Positions 1 to 11,011 are shown, numbered from the stretch's first letter. The stretch is 64,000 nucleotides of DNA from Yoonia vestfoldensis SKA53 (GCF_000152785.1 NZ_CH672414.1:2604521-2668520), one strand, 5' to 3'. Notes: a model not told the origin generated them from the letters alone. Made by a program: numbers and translations.

Positions 1-912
1 CGGATCATCGCGCTGAACGGGACGCGCGAGGGGCTTTATAACGCTGCGATGGCGCTGTGTCCTGAAACCAAGAACGGCAAACGGCCCGTCGTGCTGATGC
101 CCAATCCGTTTTATCCGGTTTACGGTGTCGCCGCGATGTCGGTCGGGGCAGAGCCTGTCTATGTCGCTGCCACACCCGCCACCGGCCATCTGCCCGATTT
201 CGCAAGCCTGCCTGCCGAGACGCTGGCCCGCACGGCGATTGCCTATATCTGTTCGCCTGCCAACCCGCAGGGCGCTGTCGCGTCCGAGGCCTATTGGCGC
301 GAACTGATCGGGCTGGCGGAAAAGCATGATTTCATGATTTTCGCCGACGAATGCTATTCCGAGATTTACCGCGATGCGCCGCCACCCGGCGCGTTGGAGA
401 TTGCAGCGGCGATGGGTGCTGACCCTGACCGCGTGCTGATTTTCCAATCCCTGTCGAAACGGTCCAACCTGCCCGGCCTGCGTTGCGGTTTCGCGGCGGG
501 TGGTGCGACATCCATCGCGCGCCTGCGCCAGTTGCGTGCCTTTGCGGGTGCGCCTTTGGCTGGCCCGCTGCAATCTGTTGCAGCGGCGGTCTGGGCGGAT
601 GAAGGGCATGTGGTGGAAAATCGTGCGCTTTATGGCCGCAAATTTGACATTGCCGATGACATCCTTGGCCATGTGCCGGGCTATCAGTCGCCGCAGGCGG
701 GGTTTTTCCTGTGGCTGCCGGTGCCCGATGGCGCGGCGGCGGCGGTTACGCTTTGGCAGCGCACGGGCGTGCGGGTGCTGCCGGGCGCGTATCTGAGCCG
801 CGATGTCGCCGGCGACAACCCCGGACAAGGCTATATCAGGGTCGCCATGGTGGCCCCGACCCAAGAAATGCAGCGCGGTCTGACACTGATCCGCGACTGT
901 CTGTACAGATAG
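1..912 (+). CDS. Aminotransferase class I/II, PLP-dependent (5' end missing)
   Basis: The open frame runs from the first base of the window, so the start lies upstream; 303 codons are visible. It is a fold-type I aminotransferase. [15 protein letters not shown] (nt 451-495) contains the lysine expected to form the PLP Schiff base, [10 protein letters not shown] holds the conserved Asp and Tyr of the cofactor pocket, and SPANPQGAV matches the NPxG substrate loop. It resembles the group annotated as succinyldiaminopimelate transaminase (DapC-like, lysine/peptidoglycan precursor synthesis), but the substrate cannot be fixed from sequence. The stop is 10 bases before ftsK, so the two are probably co-transcribed. 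Confidence 0.85.
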   Translation, partial: RIIALNGTREGLYNAAMALCPETKNGKRPVVLMPNPFYPVYGVAAMSVGAEPVYVAATPATGHLPDFASLPAETLARTAIAYICSPANPQGAVASEAYWRELIGLAEKHDFMIFADECYSEIYRDAPPPGALEIAAAMGADPDRVLIFQSLSKRSNLPGLRCGFAAGGATSIARLRQLRAFAGAPLAGPLQSVAAAVWADEGHVVENRALYGRKFDIADDILGHVPGYQSPQAGFFLWLPVPDGAAAAVTLWQRTGVRVLPGAYLSRDVAGDNPGQGYIRVAMVAPTQEMQRGLTLIRDCLYR

Positions 913-922
913 GAGATACCAG

Positions 923-3835
923 ATGGCATCTTACCAGTCCCGCCAGCGCGATCCGCTTTTTGACAGCACCACGCAGGCCGCGTTGGAAAAACGCAGCCGC
1001 GAATTGGTCGGTCTTGCGCTGATCGTGACGGGGGCGTTGTTTGCTGTCGTGATCGGGACCTATTCGCCCGATGACCCAAGCTGGATTTCCGCCACCGATG
1101 CGCCGGTGCAGAACTGGCTTGGCCATTTCGGTGCCTCGGTCGCTGCGCCCTTGATGATGGTGATCGGGCTGGGGTCGTGGGTCATTGCTGCAACCTTGAT
1201 CGCGGCAGGCGCGCGGTTTGTGTTTCATTACGGCCAAGACCGCGTGATCGGCCGCGCGATGTTTGCCCCCGTGGTGATTGTGGTGGCCTCTGTCTATGCG
1301 GCGACGCTGGCACCGGCGCAGGACTGGCCTGCCAATTTTGGCATGGGTGGGTTGTTTGGCGATACCGTGCTGGGCGTTTTGCTGACAATCCTGCCGTTTG
1401 GCACTGTGTTCGGGGTCAAGTTTTTGTCTTTTCTGGCTGCCGTTTTGCTGGTGGCGCTGCTGACCTTCCTGCTGGGCTTTACCCGCCCCGAATTGCGCAA
1501 GGGGCTGCGGTTCGTGATGCTGGGCACGGTCTTGATCTATGATTTCGCGCTGCGGATGATGGGCAAGGGGGCCGCGCTTTCGGCGCAAGGCGCGCATGTG
1601 GCGACAGCGGCTGTGCAAGCCCGTCGTGCGCAAAGCCGGATGTTTGCCGATCCGCAGGTGACCGAGGATATCGTCAGCCGGCCACAACCCGTTGTCTCCT
1701 CTGATTTCGAAAGCCGCCTGCGCGCGGCGGCCGTCGTGCGTGCGCGCCCTGCCTTTGGGGCCGAGGAACCGCCTGTGACCACCGGCCAAATCCCTGCCGC
1801 GCCGCCACCGCTGACCGCCCCGATGCGCAACATCGCCCCGGAACCAGCGCCCAGCACGGGCGGTTTTCTGTCTGGCCTGTTGCGCCGCAACGACCCGATG
1901 CCGCAACCCGAACTGGTCACCCCCGAACCGCGCCTGACAGATGCCGAACCCGTGGCCGATACCGCCCGCGTCAGCGCGCGCATCGCCGATGCCATCCGCA
2001 GCCGTACCGCGCCACCATCGCCGACTGGCGTGCGGATCGAACCGTCCCTGACCGCAGGGCGTGGGCCAAAGCCACTGGTTTATGCGCCTTACCCGCCGCT
2101 GGTCACGCCCGAAGCAGAGCAGGACGACGCCATTTTCGAAGATGACGATGACGATGACGATGATGCGCCCTATCTGGCTGTTCCGCATACGCCGATTCCG
2201 TCAGTGCCGTCCTTTGTCGAACCGCGCACAGTTGTGCAGCATCCACCCAAGCGCCCGGTCCAGCCGTCGCGTCAGGCCGTGGCCGAGGCGCAGCCTGCGC
2301 TAAAATTCGACGATCCTTACGCGGATTACGAACGCCCGCCGTTGTCGTTGCTGACCAACCCGGTTGAGATCACGCGCCATCACCTGAGCGACGAATCGTT
2401 GAGCGAAAACGCCCGGATGCTGGAAAGCGTGCTGGATGATTACGGCGTCAAGGGTGACATCATCGCCGTGCGTCCTGGCCCTGTTGTCACGATGTACGAG
2501 CTTGAACCGGCACCGGGTCTGAAGGCCAGCCGCGTCATTGGTCTGGCCGATGATATCGCGCGGTCGATGTCGGCCTTGTCAGCGCGTGTGTCCACCGTGC
2601 CGGGCCGGTCGGTGATCGGGATCGAACTGCCCAACGAGAACCGCGAAAAGGTCGTGCTGCGCGAAATCCTGTCGCACCGCGATTTCGGTGATGGCAACCA
2701 GAAATTGCCGCTGGCGCTGGGCAAGGATATTGGCGGCGAGCCGATCATCGCCAATCTGGCCAAGATGCCGCATTTGCTGATCGCGGGGACCACGGGGTCG
2801 GGGAAATCGGTGGCCATCAACACGATGATCCTGTCGCTGCTGTATAAGCTGACACCGCAGGAATGCCGGATGATCATGATCGACCCCAAGATGCTGGAAC
2901 TGTCCGTTTATGACGGTATTCCGCATCTGTTGTCGCCGGTCGTGACCGACCCGAAAAAGGCCGTGGTCGCCCTGAAATGGGTCGTGGGCGAGATGGAAGA
3001 ACGCTATCGCAAAATGTCGAAAATGGGCGTGCGTAACATCGACGGCTTCAATGGTCGGGTGAAAGAAGCGTTGAGCAAAGGCGAGATGTTCAGCCGTACC
3101 GTACAGACGGGTTTTGACGATGAAACCGGCGATCCGATTTTCGAGACCGAGGAATTCCAGCCCGAAGTCCTACCCTATATCGTCGTCATCGTGGACGAGA
3201 TGGCCGATCTGATGATGGTCGCCGGCAAAGAGATCGAGGCCTGTATCCAGCGCCTTGCACAGATGGCGCGGGCATCGGGCATCCACCTGATCATGGCCAC
3301 ACAGCGCCCGTCGGTCGATGTGATCACCGGCACGATCAAGGCCAATTTCCCGACACGGATTTCGTTTCAGGTAACGTCGAAAATCGACAGCCGCACGATC
3401 CTGGGTGAAATGGGTGCCGAACAGCTGCTGGGTATGGGGGACATGCTCTATATGGCGGGCGGGTCCAAGATCATGCGTGTCCACGGCCCCTTTGTCAGCG
3501 ATGAAGAGGTTGAGGAAATCGTCAACCACCTCAAAGGCTTTGGTCCGCCTGAATATATGTCCGGCGTGGTCGAAGGGCCGTCAGATGATCACGAATCCAG
3601 CATTGATCTGGTGCTGGGTCTGGGCGACGGGTCCGATCTGGAAAACGCGCTGTATGACACGGCTGTGGCGATTGTGATCAAGGATCGCAAATGTTCCACC
3701 AGCTATATCCAGCGCAAACTGGCCATCGGCTATAACAAGGCAGCGCGTCTGGTCGAGCAGATGGAAGACCAAGGCGTGGTCAGCGCCGCCAACCACGTCG
3801 GCAAACGCGAAGTGCTGGTGCCCGAGCAGCATTGA
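923..3835 (+). CDS. ftsK: DNA translocase FtsK
   Basis: FtsK is a septum-anchored hexameric ATPase that pumps chromosome ends toward dif and activates XerCD during division. The 970-residue protein has an N-terminal membrane region (about residues 25-190, several hydrophobic segments), a Pro/Ala-rich linker with a run of eight aspartates near residue 410, then the RecA-like motor with Walker A GTTGSGKS near residue 622 and Walker [13 protein letters not shown]. The C-terminal 65 residues form the winged-helix gamma domain ([20 protein letters not shown]) that reads KOPS sites. A GGAG ribosome site sits 7 bases before the ATG. In related genomes I recall lolA following ftsK; here a gene-free gap and rpsU follow. 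Confidence 0.97.
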   Translation: MASYQSRQRDPLFDSTTQAALEKRSRELVGLALIVTGALFAVVIGTYSPDDPSWISATDAPVQNWLGHFGASVAAPLMMVIGLGSWVIAATLIAAGARFVFHYGQDRVIGRAMFAPVVIVVASVYAATLAPAQDWPANFGMGGLFGDTVLGVLLTILPFGTVFGVKFLSFLAAVLLVALLTFLLGFTRPELRKGLRFVMLGTVLIYDFALRMMGKGAALSAQGAHVATAAVQARRAQSRMFADPQVTEDIVSRPQPVVSSDFESRLRAAAVVRARPAFGAEEPPVTTGQIPAAPPPLTAPMRNIAPEPAPSTGGFLSGLLRRNDPMPQPELVTPEPRLTDAEPVADTARVSARIADAIRSRTAPPSPTGVRIEPSLTAGRGPKPLVYAPYPPLVTPEAEQDDAIFEDDDDDDDDAPYLAVPHTPIPSVPSFVEPRTVVQHPPKRPVQPSRQAVAEAQPALKFDDPYADYERPPLSLLTNPVEITRHHLSDESLSENARMLESVLDDYGVKGDIIAVRPGPVVTMYELEPAPGLKASRVIGLADDIARSMSALSARVSTVPGRSVIGIELPNENREKVVLREILSHRDFGDGNQKLPLALGKDIGGEPIIANLAKMPHLLIAGTTGSGKSVAINTMILSLLYKLTPQECRMIMIDPKMLELSVYDGIPHLLSPVVTDPKKAVVALKWVVGEMEERYRKMSKMGVRNIDGFNGRVKEALSKGEMFSRTVQTGFDDETGDPIFETEEFQPEVLPYIVVIVDEMADLMMVAGKEIEACIQRLAQMARASGIHLIMATQRPSVDVITGTIKANFPTRISFQVTSKIDSRTILGEMGAEQLLGMGDMLYMAGGSKIMRVHGPFVSDEEVEEIVNHLKGFGPPEYMSGVVEGPSDDHESSIDLVLGLGDGSDLENALYDTAVAIVIKDRKCSTSYIQRKLAIGYNKAARLVEQMEDQGVVSAANHVGKREVLVPEQH

Positions 3836-4107
3836 GGGGGTTTTTTGCGAGGCGATAACCAGCCTATTTAGGTGGCGGAATCGTTTCTTGCCTCTTCGAT
3901 AAGGTGCCACCGGTTTCGATCGCCGAGGTCCGTATCTGCACGACACACAAAACCGATACGCCCGAAACAGGCGATAGCTTCGCCATAATCAGGGGACCGA
4001 AGCGAAAATTTGGCAATGCGATTTGGCATGCAAAAGCGGCAATAGTACATGTGTTTGCTGGCAATTGTTCGCGTTGTAAGGATTCGTGTGAACTGCCGAC
4101 CCCCCAA
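3836..4107. other. Gene-free interval between ftsK and the rpsU terminator
   Basis: About 270 bases without a convincing gene. Short open frames exist on both strands but none has a ribosome site with recognisable protein content. It is visibly more A+T-rich than the flanking genes and contains two close copies of a TTTGGCAATGC-like word around 4010-4030. No clear terminator for ftsK is seen; the only strong hairpin belongs to rpsU on the other strand. Confidence 0.5.
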
Positions 4108-4140
4108 CAAAAAACCCCCGCTGCTTGCGCAATCGGGGGT
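4108..4140 (-). terminator. Rho-independent terminator of rpsU
   Basis: Read on the minus strand, ACCCCCG and CGGGGGT pair across a 13-base loop and are followed directly by a run of six T. It lies 26 bases after the rpsU stop codon, the expected position for its transcript end. Confidence 0.85.
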
Positions 4141-4166
4141 CAATCGTTTCAACAATCGGGGATGCT

Positions 4167-4373
4167 TTACAGCATGCCTTCGCGTTGCAGTTTCTTCCGG
4201 GCCAGCTTGCGCTGACGGCGGATCGCTTCGGCCTTTTCACGGGCCTTGCGGATCGACGGCTTTTCGAAATGTTGCTTGAGCTTCATTTCACGAAAAACGC
4301 CTTCACGCTGAAGTTTTTTCTTCAGAGCACGCAACGCCTGATCGACGTTGTTATCACGAACACTTACCTGCAT
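4167..4373 (-). CDS. rpsU: 30S ribosomal protein S21
   Basis: S21 is a small basic protein of the 30S subunit platform, involved in mRNA docking during initiation. The 68-residue product has the family pattern: [20 protein letters not shown] at the start, a central [16 protein letters not shown] and a Lys/Arg-rich tail. Length is normal for alphaproteobacteria. A GAGAGG ribosome site lies about 13 bases before the ATG. It is monocistronic, divergent from the coq9-like gene and followed by its own terminator. Confidence 0.97.
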   Translation of the reverse strand: MQVSVRDNNVDQALRALKKKLQREGVFREMKLKQHFEKPSIRKAREKAEAIRRQRKLARKKLQREGML

Positions 4374-4479
4374 GTGGTTTTCACCACCTCTCTAAGTTGG
4401 ATTTGCAAAATTGCAGGAGTTGGCCAGATAGCAAAGATGGGCTAGTTTGTCCAGTATCGACAGGACAGGAGCCCCGATC

Positions 4480-5178
4480 ATGTCACAAACCCCACTCGAC
4501 CCCGTCAAACAGCAATTGCTGGATGCGATCATCCCCCATGTGGCCTTTGACGGTTGGGCGCCTGTGGCCTTCAATGCGGCGATTGCGGATGCGGGTGTGG
4601 ACCCTGCCGTGGCGCGCACGATCTGCCCGCGCGGTGCGATTGATCTGGCGATTGCATTCCATGAACAGGGCGATGCGGCGATGGTGGCTGCATTGGATGC
4701 CGCCGACCTGACAGGCATGCGGTTTCGTGACAAGGTTGCCCATGCGATCCGCCTGCGTCTCCGCGCGATCCCCGATAAAGAGGCGGTGCGCCGCGGGACG
4801 GCCATGTTCGCCTTGCCGCATATGGCCGCCGATGGGGCGCGGCTGGTCTGGGGCACCGCGGATGCGATCTGGACGGCGCTGGGCGATACATCTGACGATG
4901 CAAATTGGTATACCAAGCGGCTGACCCTGTCGGGGATCTATGCCGCGGTCGTGCTGTATTGGCTGGGTGACGACAGCACTGGCGGGCAGGCGACGGATGC
5001 GTTCATTGATCGGCGGATTGATGGCGTGATGCAGTTTGAAAAGGTCAAGGCGCAGCTGCGCGACAACGCCCTGTTGAAACCACTGACAATGCCCCTTGCG
5101 CGGTTGATGGCGGGCATCAAGGCGCCGCGCCGCGATATGGACCCAGACCTGCCGGGCGTCTGGCGCGACCCGACATGA
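4480..5178 (+). CDS. COQ9 family protein (ubiquinone biosynthesis)
   Basis: COQ9 proteins are TetR-fold lipid-binding proteins that support the COQ7 hydroxylation step of ubiquinone synthesis. The 232-residue product shows the family hallmarks: an N-terminal helix-turn-helix-like segment, then RFRDKVAHAIRLRLRAI, and a C-terminal amphipathic segment after IDRRIDGVMQFEKVKAQLR. I chose the ATG at 4480 because GACAGGAG lies 8 bases upstream; an in-frame TTG at 4447 has no such site. The stop overlaps the next start in ATGA, so the oxidoreductase is probably translationally coupled to it. Confidence 0.88.
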   Translation: MSQTPLDPVKQQLLDAIIPHVAFDGWAPVAFNAAIADAGVDPAVARTICPRGAIDLAIAFHEQGDAAMVAALDAADLTGMRFRDKVAHAIRLRLRAIPDKEAVRRGTAMFALPHMAADGARLVWGTADAIWTALGDTSDDANWYTKRLTLSGIYAAVVLYWLGDDSTGGQATDAFIDRRIDGVMQFEKVKAQLRDNALLKPLTMPLARLMAGIKAPRRDMDPDLPGVWRDPT

Positions 5179-6158
5179 TGCAGGCGGTCGAGATTACGCA
5201 GCCGGGCGGGCCAGAGGTGCTGGCCCTGACGGAGCGGCCAATGCCGGAACCGGCCCATGATCAGGTAGTGATCAAGGTCGCCTATGCCGGTGTGAACCGC
5301 CCTGATGCCTTGCAGCGCGCGGGCCTTTATAACCCGCCTGCCGGTGCCAGCGATCTGCCGGGCTTGGAAGCCGCGGGCGAGATTGCGGCCATTGGTGCGG
5401 GTGTGACCGATTGGAAGATCGGCGACCGGGTCTGCGCCTTGCTGCCGGGGGGTGGTTATGCCGCCTATGTCGCGACCCCTGGCGCGCATTGTCTGCCGGT
5501 GCCTGCCGGCCTGACGCTGGCGCAGGCGGCTTGCCTGCCCGAGACGTTTTTCACCGTCTGGTCCAATGTGTTCATGCGCGGCGGTTTGCAGGCGGGTGAA
5601 CGGTTTCTGGTCCACGGCGGCAGTTCCGGCATCGGCACCACGGCGATCCAGCTGGCGCATGTGTTTGGCGCGCGGGTGTTCACGACGGCCGGATCGGACG
5701 ATAAATGCGCCGCCTGTCTGGGGTTGGGCGCAGAGGCTGCTTTCAACTATCGAGAGACGGACTTCGTCGAGAAAATGAAAGAGTTGGGGGGCGCTGACCT
5801 GATCCTTGATATGGTTGGCGGCCCGTATATCCAGCGCAATATCGCGGCTTTGGCGGATGACGGTCGGCTGGTCCAGATTGCATTTCTGCAAGGCCCGAAG
5901 GTGGAATTGAACCTTGTACAAATGATGACCCGTCGCCTGACGATCACCGGCTCGACGCTGCGCCCGCAATCCGACCTTGCCAAGGCGCGGATCGCGCAGG
6001 ACTTGCGCAAGCATGTCTGGCCATTGGTCGCCGCGGGGCGGGTGCAGCCAGTGATGGATCAGACATTCGCCCTTGCCGATGCCGCTGCCGCCCATGCGCG
6101 GATGGAAAGCAGTGCGCATATCGGCAAGATTGTGCTGGAGGTGGCGGGGGAGCGCTAA
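5175..6158 (+). CDS. NAD(P)H-quinone oxidoreductase (PIG3-like MDR family)
   Basis: A 327-residue zinc-independent medium-chain reductase of the quinone oxidoreductase type. The N-terminal catalytic half includes YAGVNRPDALQRAGLY and the C-terminal Rossmann half has the nucleotide-binding VHGGSSGIGTTAIQLA near residue 150. Length and motifs match the PIG3 subgroup, which reduces quinones with NADPH; the physiological substrate is not evident. Its start overlaps the coq9-like stop by four bases; pairing of a ubiquinone-biosynthesis factor with a quinone reductase is suggestive but not proof of a shared role. A second ATG three bases downstream is possible. Confidence 0.88.
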   Translation: MMQAVEITQPGGPEVLALTERPMPEPAHDQVVIKVAYAGVNRPDALQRAGLYNPPAGASDLPGLEAAGEIAAIGAGVTDWKIGDRVCALLPGGGYAAYVATPGAHCLPVPAGLTLAQAACLPETFFTVWSNVFMRGGLQAGERFLVHGGSSGIGTTAIQLAHVFGARVFTTAGSDDKCAACLGLGAEAAFNYRETDFVEKMKELGGADLILDMVGGPYIQRNIAALADDGRLVQIAFLQGPKVELNLVQMMTRRLTITGSTLRPQSDLAKARIAQDLRKHVWPLVAAGRVQPVMDQTFALADAAAAHARMESSAHIGKIVLEVAGER

Positions 6159-6295
6159 AATTTCCCGCCCGCGGCGCATCACTGCCGCTGCGCATAGCCT
6201 TCATAGACCGCCGGTTTCCAGCTGCGCCCGGCTTGCGACCAGTGCGCCCCTAAGGACACAGACAAGACTGCCGCTTGATCACACCATGATCGGTG

Positions 6296-6748
6296 TCAGG
6301 GCTTGTAGGGTGCCATGCCAGCGCGGGCCAGTTCATCGGCACGTTCGTTTTCGACATGGCCCGCATGGCCTTTGACCCATTCCCAACGGACCTGATGCTG
6401 CGCGACTGCGCTGTCCAGACGCCGCCAAAGGTCTTCGTTCTTGACGGGTTTGTTCGCCGATGTCTTCCAGCCGCGCCTTTTCCAGCCGTGAATCCAGCTG
6501 GTGATTCCGTCTTTGACATAGGCGCTGTCGGTCACGATGGTGATCGCCGTCGCCCGGCCGAGTGTTTCTAGCGCCGAAATCGCGGCCAGCAGTTCCATGC
6601 GATTGTTGGTGGTGTCTGCTTCACCGCCTGACAGCGCGCGTTCCTTGACCACTTTATCACCGTCGCGTGCGATCAGCAGCGCGCCCCAGCCGCCGGGGCC
6701 GGGATTGCCCGAACAGGCCCCATCGGTATAGGCGTAAAGATCCGCCAT
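6296..6748 (-). CDS. rnhA: Ribonuclease HI
   Basis: RNase HI removes RNA from RNA-DNA hybrids such as R-loops and primers. The 150-residue protein carries the metal-binding set: Asp in [16 protein letters not shown], Glu in [10 protein letters not shown], Asp in [10 protein letters not shown], and a C-terminal Asp in NERADELAR, with the WVKGHAGH handle/loop. The start is the ATG at 6748, which overlaps the upstream DUF3429 stop by one base (TGATG); a longer in-frame extension upstream runs through that gene and is not coding. Confidence 0.97.
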   Translation of the reverse strand: MADLYAYTDGACSGNPGPGGWGALLIARDGDKVVKERALSGGEADTTNNRMELLAAISALETLGRATAITIVTDSAYVKDGITSWIHGWKRRGWKTSANKPVKNEDLWRRLDSAVAQHQVRWEWVKGHAGHVENERADELARAGMAPYKP

Positions 6749-7197
6749 CACAGCACCAGCGGCAGGAATGACAGCACGACCAGCGCCGTCAGCAGCCCGC
6801 GCAGATGCATCCACCATTTCGGCGCAAGGCCCATCTGCCAGAAATGCCAATCCAGCAGCAACAGCCCAAGGAACCCCACGATCAGGTTCACCGCCGCCCC
6901 AGTCGGCCCGCCGCCTGTCATGAAAAACGCCCAAAGCGCGGGAATGACCGACAGGATATAGCCGGCTGTTGCGGCGCGCCCGCTTGCCTTGGTGGCAAAG
7001 CCCCATAGAACGCCCGACATGAATGACAGGATCACCGCGCCATAGAACAATTGCACATAGGGTCCGATGAACCGCGGCCCGAATGTCGCAGCCCCCCAAA
7101 GGCCAAGCTCAGGGCGCAGCAATGTCAGCGCGCCCCAGAAAAACGGGATCAGCCCGGCAAGGCCAAGCCACAGGGCGGAACGGGGGATGGCCTGCAT
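6748..7197 (-). CDS. DUF3429 membrane protein
   Basis: A 149-residue integral membrane protein with about five hydrophobic segments, for example [17 protein letters not shown], a central [18 protein letters not shown] and [13 protein letters not shown]. The FLSGVxWG-type motif and size fit the DUF3429 family, whose function is unknown. It sits 4 bases after ispH and overlaps rnhA by one base, so the three form one transcript on the minus strand. Confidence 0.82.
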   Translation of the reverse strand: MQAIPRSALWLGLAGLIPFFWGALTLLRPELGLWGAATFGPRFIGPYVQLFYGAVILSFMSGVLWGFATKASGRAATAGYILSVIPALWAFFMTGGGPTGAAVNLIVGFLGLLLLDWHFWQMGLAPKWWMHLRGLLTALVVLSFLPLVL

Positions 7198-7201
7198 CAG
7201 A

Positions 7202-8152
7202 TCACGCCGGTTCGCGCAGCACGCGTGGTACTTTGAATTCGACGTCTTCCTTGGCGGTTTCCACCATTTCCACCGTCACGTCATAGCGGTCGCGGAAGGC
7301 GTCGATCACTTCGTTGATCAGCACTTCGGGGGCAGACGCGCCTGCCGTGATGCCCATCGACCCGATCCCATCCAGCGCGCGCCAGTCGATATCGGCGGCC
7401 CGCTGCACCAATTGGGAATAGGTGCAACCTGCACGCGCGCCGACCTCGACCAACCGGCGGGAGTTGGACGAATTGGGCGCGCCCACGACCAGCATGGCGT
7501 CGCATTTGGGGGCCATCGCCTTGACTGCTTCTTGGCGGTTGGTCGTGGCGTAGCAGATATCCTCTTTGTGTGGGCCGATGATCGCGGGGAAACGCGCCTG
7601 CAGGGCGGCGACGATACCCGCCGTGTCATCGACTGACAGGGTCGTCTGCGTCACGAAGGCAAGGCGCGCGGGGTCTCGGACCTGCACGGTCGCCACATCC
7701 GCGACGGTTTCGACCAGCAGCACCTCGCCCTCGGGCAGTTGCCCCATCGTGCCGATGGTTTCGGGGTGGCCTTCATGGCCGATCATGATCATCTGCAATC
7801 CGTTGTCTGCATGGCGCTGCGCCTCGATATGGACTTTGCTGACCAGCGGGCAGGTGGCATCGACATAGATCATCTCGCGCTTGGCGGCGGCGGCTGGCAC
7901 GGCCTTTGGCACGCCATGCGCGGAAAAGATCACGGGGCGGTCATCGGGGCAATCATCCAGTTCCTCGACGAACACGGCCCCTTGGTCGCGCAGCGCATCA
8001 ACGACGAATTTGTTGTGCACGATCTCGTGGCGCACATAGACCGGCGCGCCCCATTTCTGGATCGCCATTTCCACGATCTTGATGGCGCGGTCCACACCGG
8101 CGCAAAAGCCGCGGGGCGCTGCCAGATAAAGGGTAAGGGGCGGTTTGGTCAT
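7202..8152 (-). CDS. ispH: 4-hydroxy-3-methylbut-2-enyl diphosphate reductase
   Basis: IspH (LytB) makes IPP and DMAPP in the last step of the MEP isoprenoid pathway using a [4Fe-4S] cluster. The 316-residue protein has the three cluster cysteines: Cys17 in PRGFCAGV, one in [12 protein letters not shown] and one in [12 protein letters not shown], plus the proton-relay Glu in the TTNRQEA region and HEGHPET. Length is typical. It heads the ispH-DUF3429-rnhA group; 67 bases separate it from the MATE gene upstream. Confidence 0.97.
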   Translation of the reverse strand: MTKPPLTLYLAAPRGFCAGVDRAIKIVEMAIQKWGAPVYVRHEIVHNKFVVDALRDQGAVFVEELDDCPDDRPVIFSAHGVPKAVPAAAAKREMIYVDATCPLVSKVHIEAQRHADNGLQMIMIGHEGHPETIGTMGQLPEGEVLLVETVADVATVQVRDPARLAFVTQTTLSVDDTAGIVAALQARFPAIIGPHKEDICYATTNRQEAVKAMAPKCDAMLVVGAPNSSNSRRLVEVGARAGCTYSQLVQRAADIDWRALDGIGSMGITAGASAPEVLINEVIDAFRDRYDVTVEMVETAKEDVEFKVPRVLREPA

Positions 8153-8219
8153 CGCGTTCTCCTGCTGATGCCAGAGGTAAAGCCTGACGCCGCGCGGGTC
8201 CAGCCCCTGCCGTTCGCAA

Positions 8220-9548
8220 TCAGCGATTTGCCGCAGCGGTCAGCCACCAGAACCGAGCCGGCAGGATGATTGCGACAAGGGCGATCCCGACCCCGTAACC
8301 GGCCCAGACGCCCAGCGGCCCAAACCCTGCCCAGAACCCCAACGCTGCTGCCAGCGGCAAGGCGAACAGCCAATAGCTGAGCAGGGTCAACCGCGTCGGC
8401 CAGACAAAATCCATGATCCCGCGCAGCGCGCCAAGCGCGGTCGATTGCACCCCATCCGCGACCTGGATCAGCGCCACGATCACGAACATCGCGGTGGCAA
8501 GCGCGACAACGCCGCTGTCGTCGGACAATGCCGCGGCGATCCGGCCACCCAAAAGGATCAGCATGATCGTGACCGCAACCATCCAGACGGTGACCACGCC
8601 GATGGCCGCCACTGCGATAGGGCGCAGCCGTGCCGGATCACCGGACCCGCTGGCCTGCCCGATGCGGATGGCCACGGCCGCCGCCATGCCAAGCGGCAGC
8701 ATATAGAGCACGCCCCCTACCGCCTGCACGATCTGGTTGGCGGCCAAGGCGGTGGCGCCAAATATCCCCAGCATCAGCCCGACCACGGCAAAGGCCGCCC
8801 CTTCGCCGGTATATCCGATAGCCAGCGGCAACCCGCCCCAGGCCAGTCTTTTGCGCAGGGCCGCATCGGGCTGCGCACGCAGCAGGCGATGCCGCGCCAG
8901 CCAGGTGATGGCGATCAGCAAGGCCAGTGTTTCCGCGATCAGGCTGGCCAGCCCCGCGCCAACCAGCCCCAGCCCCGGCCAATTGCCGATGCCCCAGATC
9001 AGACCATAGTTCAGCGGGATGTTCAGAATGACAGCCAGAAAGGCGAAACCCGCCGCCGTCCATGGCCTGTCCATCGCATTCAGCACCTGTGCGATCACCA
9101 TCAACAGCGCGACAGGCACCAGCACGGCCGCCATCGCCAGCCAATAGGGTGTGATGATCGCCAGCACCTCGGGCGGTTGGCCGATCAGTGGCAGGATCAA
9201 GAGGATCAGCACCATCAACAGCGATGCCACCAATCCCGCCAGCGGGGCCAGACCCAGCCCCGCGCGCAGGGCTGCGGCGACGGCATCCGCCTGTGCGCCG
9301 CCGTGGCGATGCGCGGCCTCGATCCCCACGGCGGACACGAAACCATAGATCGCAGAATAAAAGATAATCATCGCCGCGGTCGTCAGCGACGCCGCCGCCA
9401 AGGGCAATGTGCCCAAAGGCGCGATCATGATCGTATCCACCACGCCGATCAGCGTGGATGCGGCCAGCCCCGCCACGATCGGCAGGGCCAGATGCAGCAA
9501 TGGCGCGACTTCGGTGCGCGCGGTGGCGATGATGGGCGTGGTCGCCAT
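8220..9548 (-). CDS. MATE family efflux transporter
   Basis: A 442-residue polytopic membrane protein with about twelve hydrophobic helices in two halves. [20 protein letters not shown] in the first helix and [20 protein letters not shown] at the start of the second half are the repeated MATE signatures; [10 protein letters not shown] is also family-typical. MATE carriers export cationic drugs or metabolites using Na+ or H+. The ATG at 9548 places the protein start just before the first helix; a longer in-frame start adds a Cys-rich stretch unlike the family and is rejected. Confidence 0.9.
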   Translation of the reverse strand: MATTPIIATARTEVAPLLHLALPIVAGLAASTLIGVVDTIMIAPLGTLPLAAASLTTAAMIIFYSAIYGFVSAVGIEAAHRHGGAQADAVAAALRAGLGLAPLAGLVASLLMVLILLILPLIGQPPEVLAIITPYWLAMAAVLVPVALLMVIAQVLNAMDRPWTAAGFAFLAVILNIPLNYGLIWGIGNWPGLGLVGAGLASLIAETLALLIAITWLARHRLLRAQPDAALRKRLAWGGLPLAIGYTGEGAAFAVVGLMLGIFGATALAANQIVQAVGGVLYMLPLGMAAAVAIRIGQASGSGDPARLRPIAVAAIGVVTVWMVAVTIMLILLGGRIAAALSDDSGVVALATAMFVIVALIQVADGVQSTALGALRGIMDFVWPTRLTLLSYWLFALPLAAALGFWAGFGPLGVWAGYGVGIALVAIILPARFWWLTAAANR

Positions 9549-9721
9549 GGTGCAGGTCCAATGCGCAAGACAAAGGCATGTTCTGGCGATACCGCAGCAA
9601 CATGCAAGCTGCTGGTGCAAGAATGGTCCCGGATTGCGCTGCCAACACGACACAGCGCGCTTTGCGTGGCGGCAGCCAGAATGCCTGCCGCCACGCCTAT
9701 GGATGATGCGGAGCCGTAATC

Positions 9722-10285
9722 CTAGCTGTCGGCCTCGACCATGTCGGTGCGGGGTTCGCGCGCTGGTCTGCCGATAACATCGCGCAATTCTTCAAGTTCG
9801 ATGAAATTGTCGGCCTGACGGCGCAGTTCATCGGCGATCATCGGTGGCTGGCTTCGGATCGTGGACACGACCGACACGCGCACGCCCTTGCGCTGCAACG
9901 CTTCGATCAAGGGGCGAAAATCGCCGTCGCCGGAAAAGATCACGGCATGGTCCAGATACGGGGTAAGTTCCATCGCATCCACGGCCAGTTCGATGTCCAT
10001 GTTGCCCTTGACCTTGCGGCGCCCCAAGCTGTCGGTGAATTCCTTGGCCGGTTTGGTGATCATGGAATAGCCGTTGTAATGCAGCCAATCGACCAGTGGG
10101 CGGATCGGCGAATATTCGTCGTTTTCCAACAAGGCGGTATAGTAGAACGCGCGCAGCAGCTTTCCTCGCCGCATGAATTCCTGACGTAACAACTTGTAAT
10201 CTATGTCGAACCCCAGCGCGCGTGCTGCTGCATAAAGATTCGACCCATCAATAAAGAGCGCCAAACGCTCATCCCGATAAAACAT
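9722..10285 (-). CDS. NYN (PIN-like) domain protein, LabA/DUF88 family
   Basis: A 187-residue protein of the NYN nuclease-like fold. Conserved acidic residues appear in LALFIDGSNLYAAA, in GNMDIELAVDAM and in VIFSGDGDFRPLI, the arrangement expected for a metal-binding ribonuclease site. Family members include LabA-like proteins and RNA-cleaving enzymes; the target is unknown. It is divergent from folK with a 112-base intergenic region and separated by 173 bases from the MATE gene downstream. Confidence 0.9.
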   Translation of the reverse strand: MFYRDERLALFIDGSNLYAAARALGFDIDYKLLRQEFMRRGKLLRAFYYTALLENDEYSPIRPLVDWLHYNGYSMITKPAKEFTDSLGRRKVKGNMDIELAVDAMELTPYLDHAVIFSGDGDFRPLIEALQRKGVRVSVVSTIRSQPPMIADELRRQADNFIELEELRDVIGRPAREPRTDMVEADS

Positions 10286-10397
10286 GAAACACCTTTCGAC
10301 AATTACCCTTGATCGTCCTTGTGCTACGAGCGGAGTTTGATCAAGTAGACACCTATATTATGCAGTGGTTGTCGGGGAACAAGGGGCGCTTTGCGAT

Positions 10398-10982
10398 ATG
10401 ATTGGCCAGATTGCGCTTATTGCTCTTGGCAGCAACGACGGGTCATTTCGCGGTGATGTGGCGGAAAATGTTGCGTGGGCTATCGAGCGCGTTGGCGCTT
10501 TGGCGCACGGGGCCGTGCGCGTCAGCCCGTTTTATGCGACGCCTGCCTATCCCGCTGGCGCCGGTCCTGATTTCGTCAATGCGGCGATGGCATTTGCCAC
10601 TGATCTTGACGCTTTTGCCCTGCTTGCGCAGCTGCACACTATCGAGGCAGAGGCAGGGCGCATCCGCAGGGTCCGCTGGGGGCAGCGCAGCCTTGATCTT
10701 GATCTGATCGCGCTGGGTAATCAGGTGCTGCCCGATGCCGCGACGCAGGGCCATTGGCGCAATCTGCCAGCCGATGTGCAGGCGCTGGCTGCACCAGAAA
10801 GTCTGATCCTGCCGCATCCGCGCCTGCAAGACCGCAGTTTTGTGCTGGTGCCGCTGGCCGATGTCGCCGCTGACTGGCGACATCCGCTGCTCGGGCTGAG
10901 CGTGGTGGAAATGCTGGACCGGTTGTCTGATGCCGACCGCGCGGGTGTTGTGCGGCTGGAACAGCGATCGGCAAAAGGCTGA
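10398..10982 (+). CDS. folK: 2-amino-4-hydroxy-6-hydroxymethyldihydropteridine diphosphokinase
   Basis: FolK transfers pyrophosphate from ATP to the pterin in folate synthesis. The 194-residue protein starts with IALIALGSNDGS, contains VSPFYATPAYPAG and the signature RRVRWGQRSLDLDLI carrying the two Asp that bind magnesium, and ends with LPHPRLQDRSFVLVPLADV. The ATG at 10398 was chosen because the conserved strand begins three residues later and AAGGGG lies 11 bases upstream; an in-frame start at 10365 would add 11 unconserved residues. Confidence 0.94.
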   Translation: MIGQIALIALGSNDGSFRGDVAENVAWAIERVGALAHGAVRVSPFYATPAYPAGAGPDFVNAAMAFATDLDAFALLAQLHTIEAEAGRIRRVRWGQRSLDLDLIALGNQVLPDAATQGHWRNLPADVQALAAPESLILPHPRLQDRSFVLVPLADVAADWRHPLLGLSVVEMLDRLSDADRAGVVRLEQRSAKG

Positions 10983-11011
10983 CAATGCGGGCAATCCGCC
11001 CCCGCTGGCCC

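Noticed and set aside
836..2188. 450-codon open frame antisense to ftsK
   Set aside because: Arg/His/Gln-rich, runs against the end of the aminotransferase gene and the ftsK membrane and linker region; no domain seen.
9664..9696. Perfect inverted repeat GCGTGGCGGCA/TGCCGCCACGC as a terminator
   Set aside because: The stem is real but no T-run follows on either strand; I cannot call it a terminator for the NYN gene.
8445..9719. 424-codon open frame antisense to the MATE transporter gene
   Set aside because: Low-complexity His/Gln/Asp-rich product, the expected complement of a hydrophobic protein.
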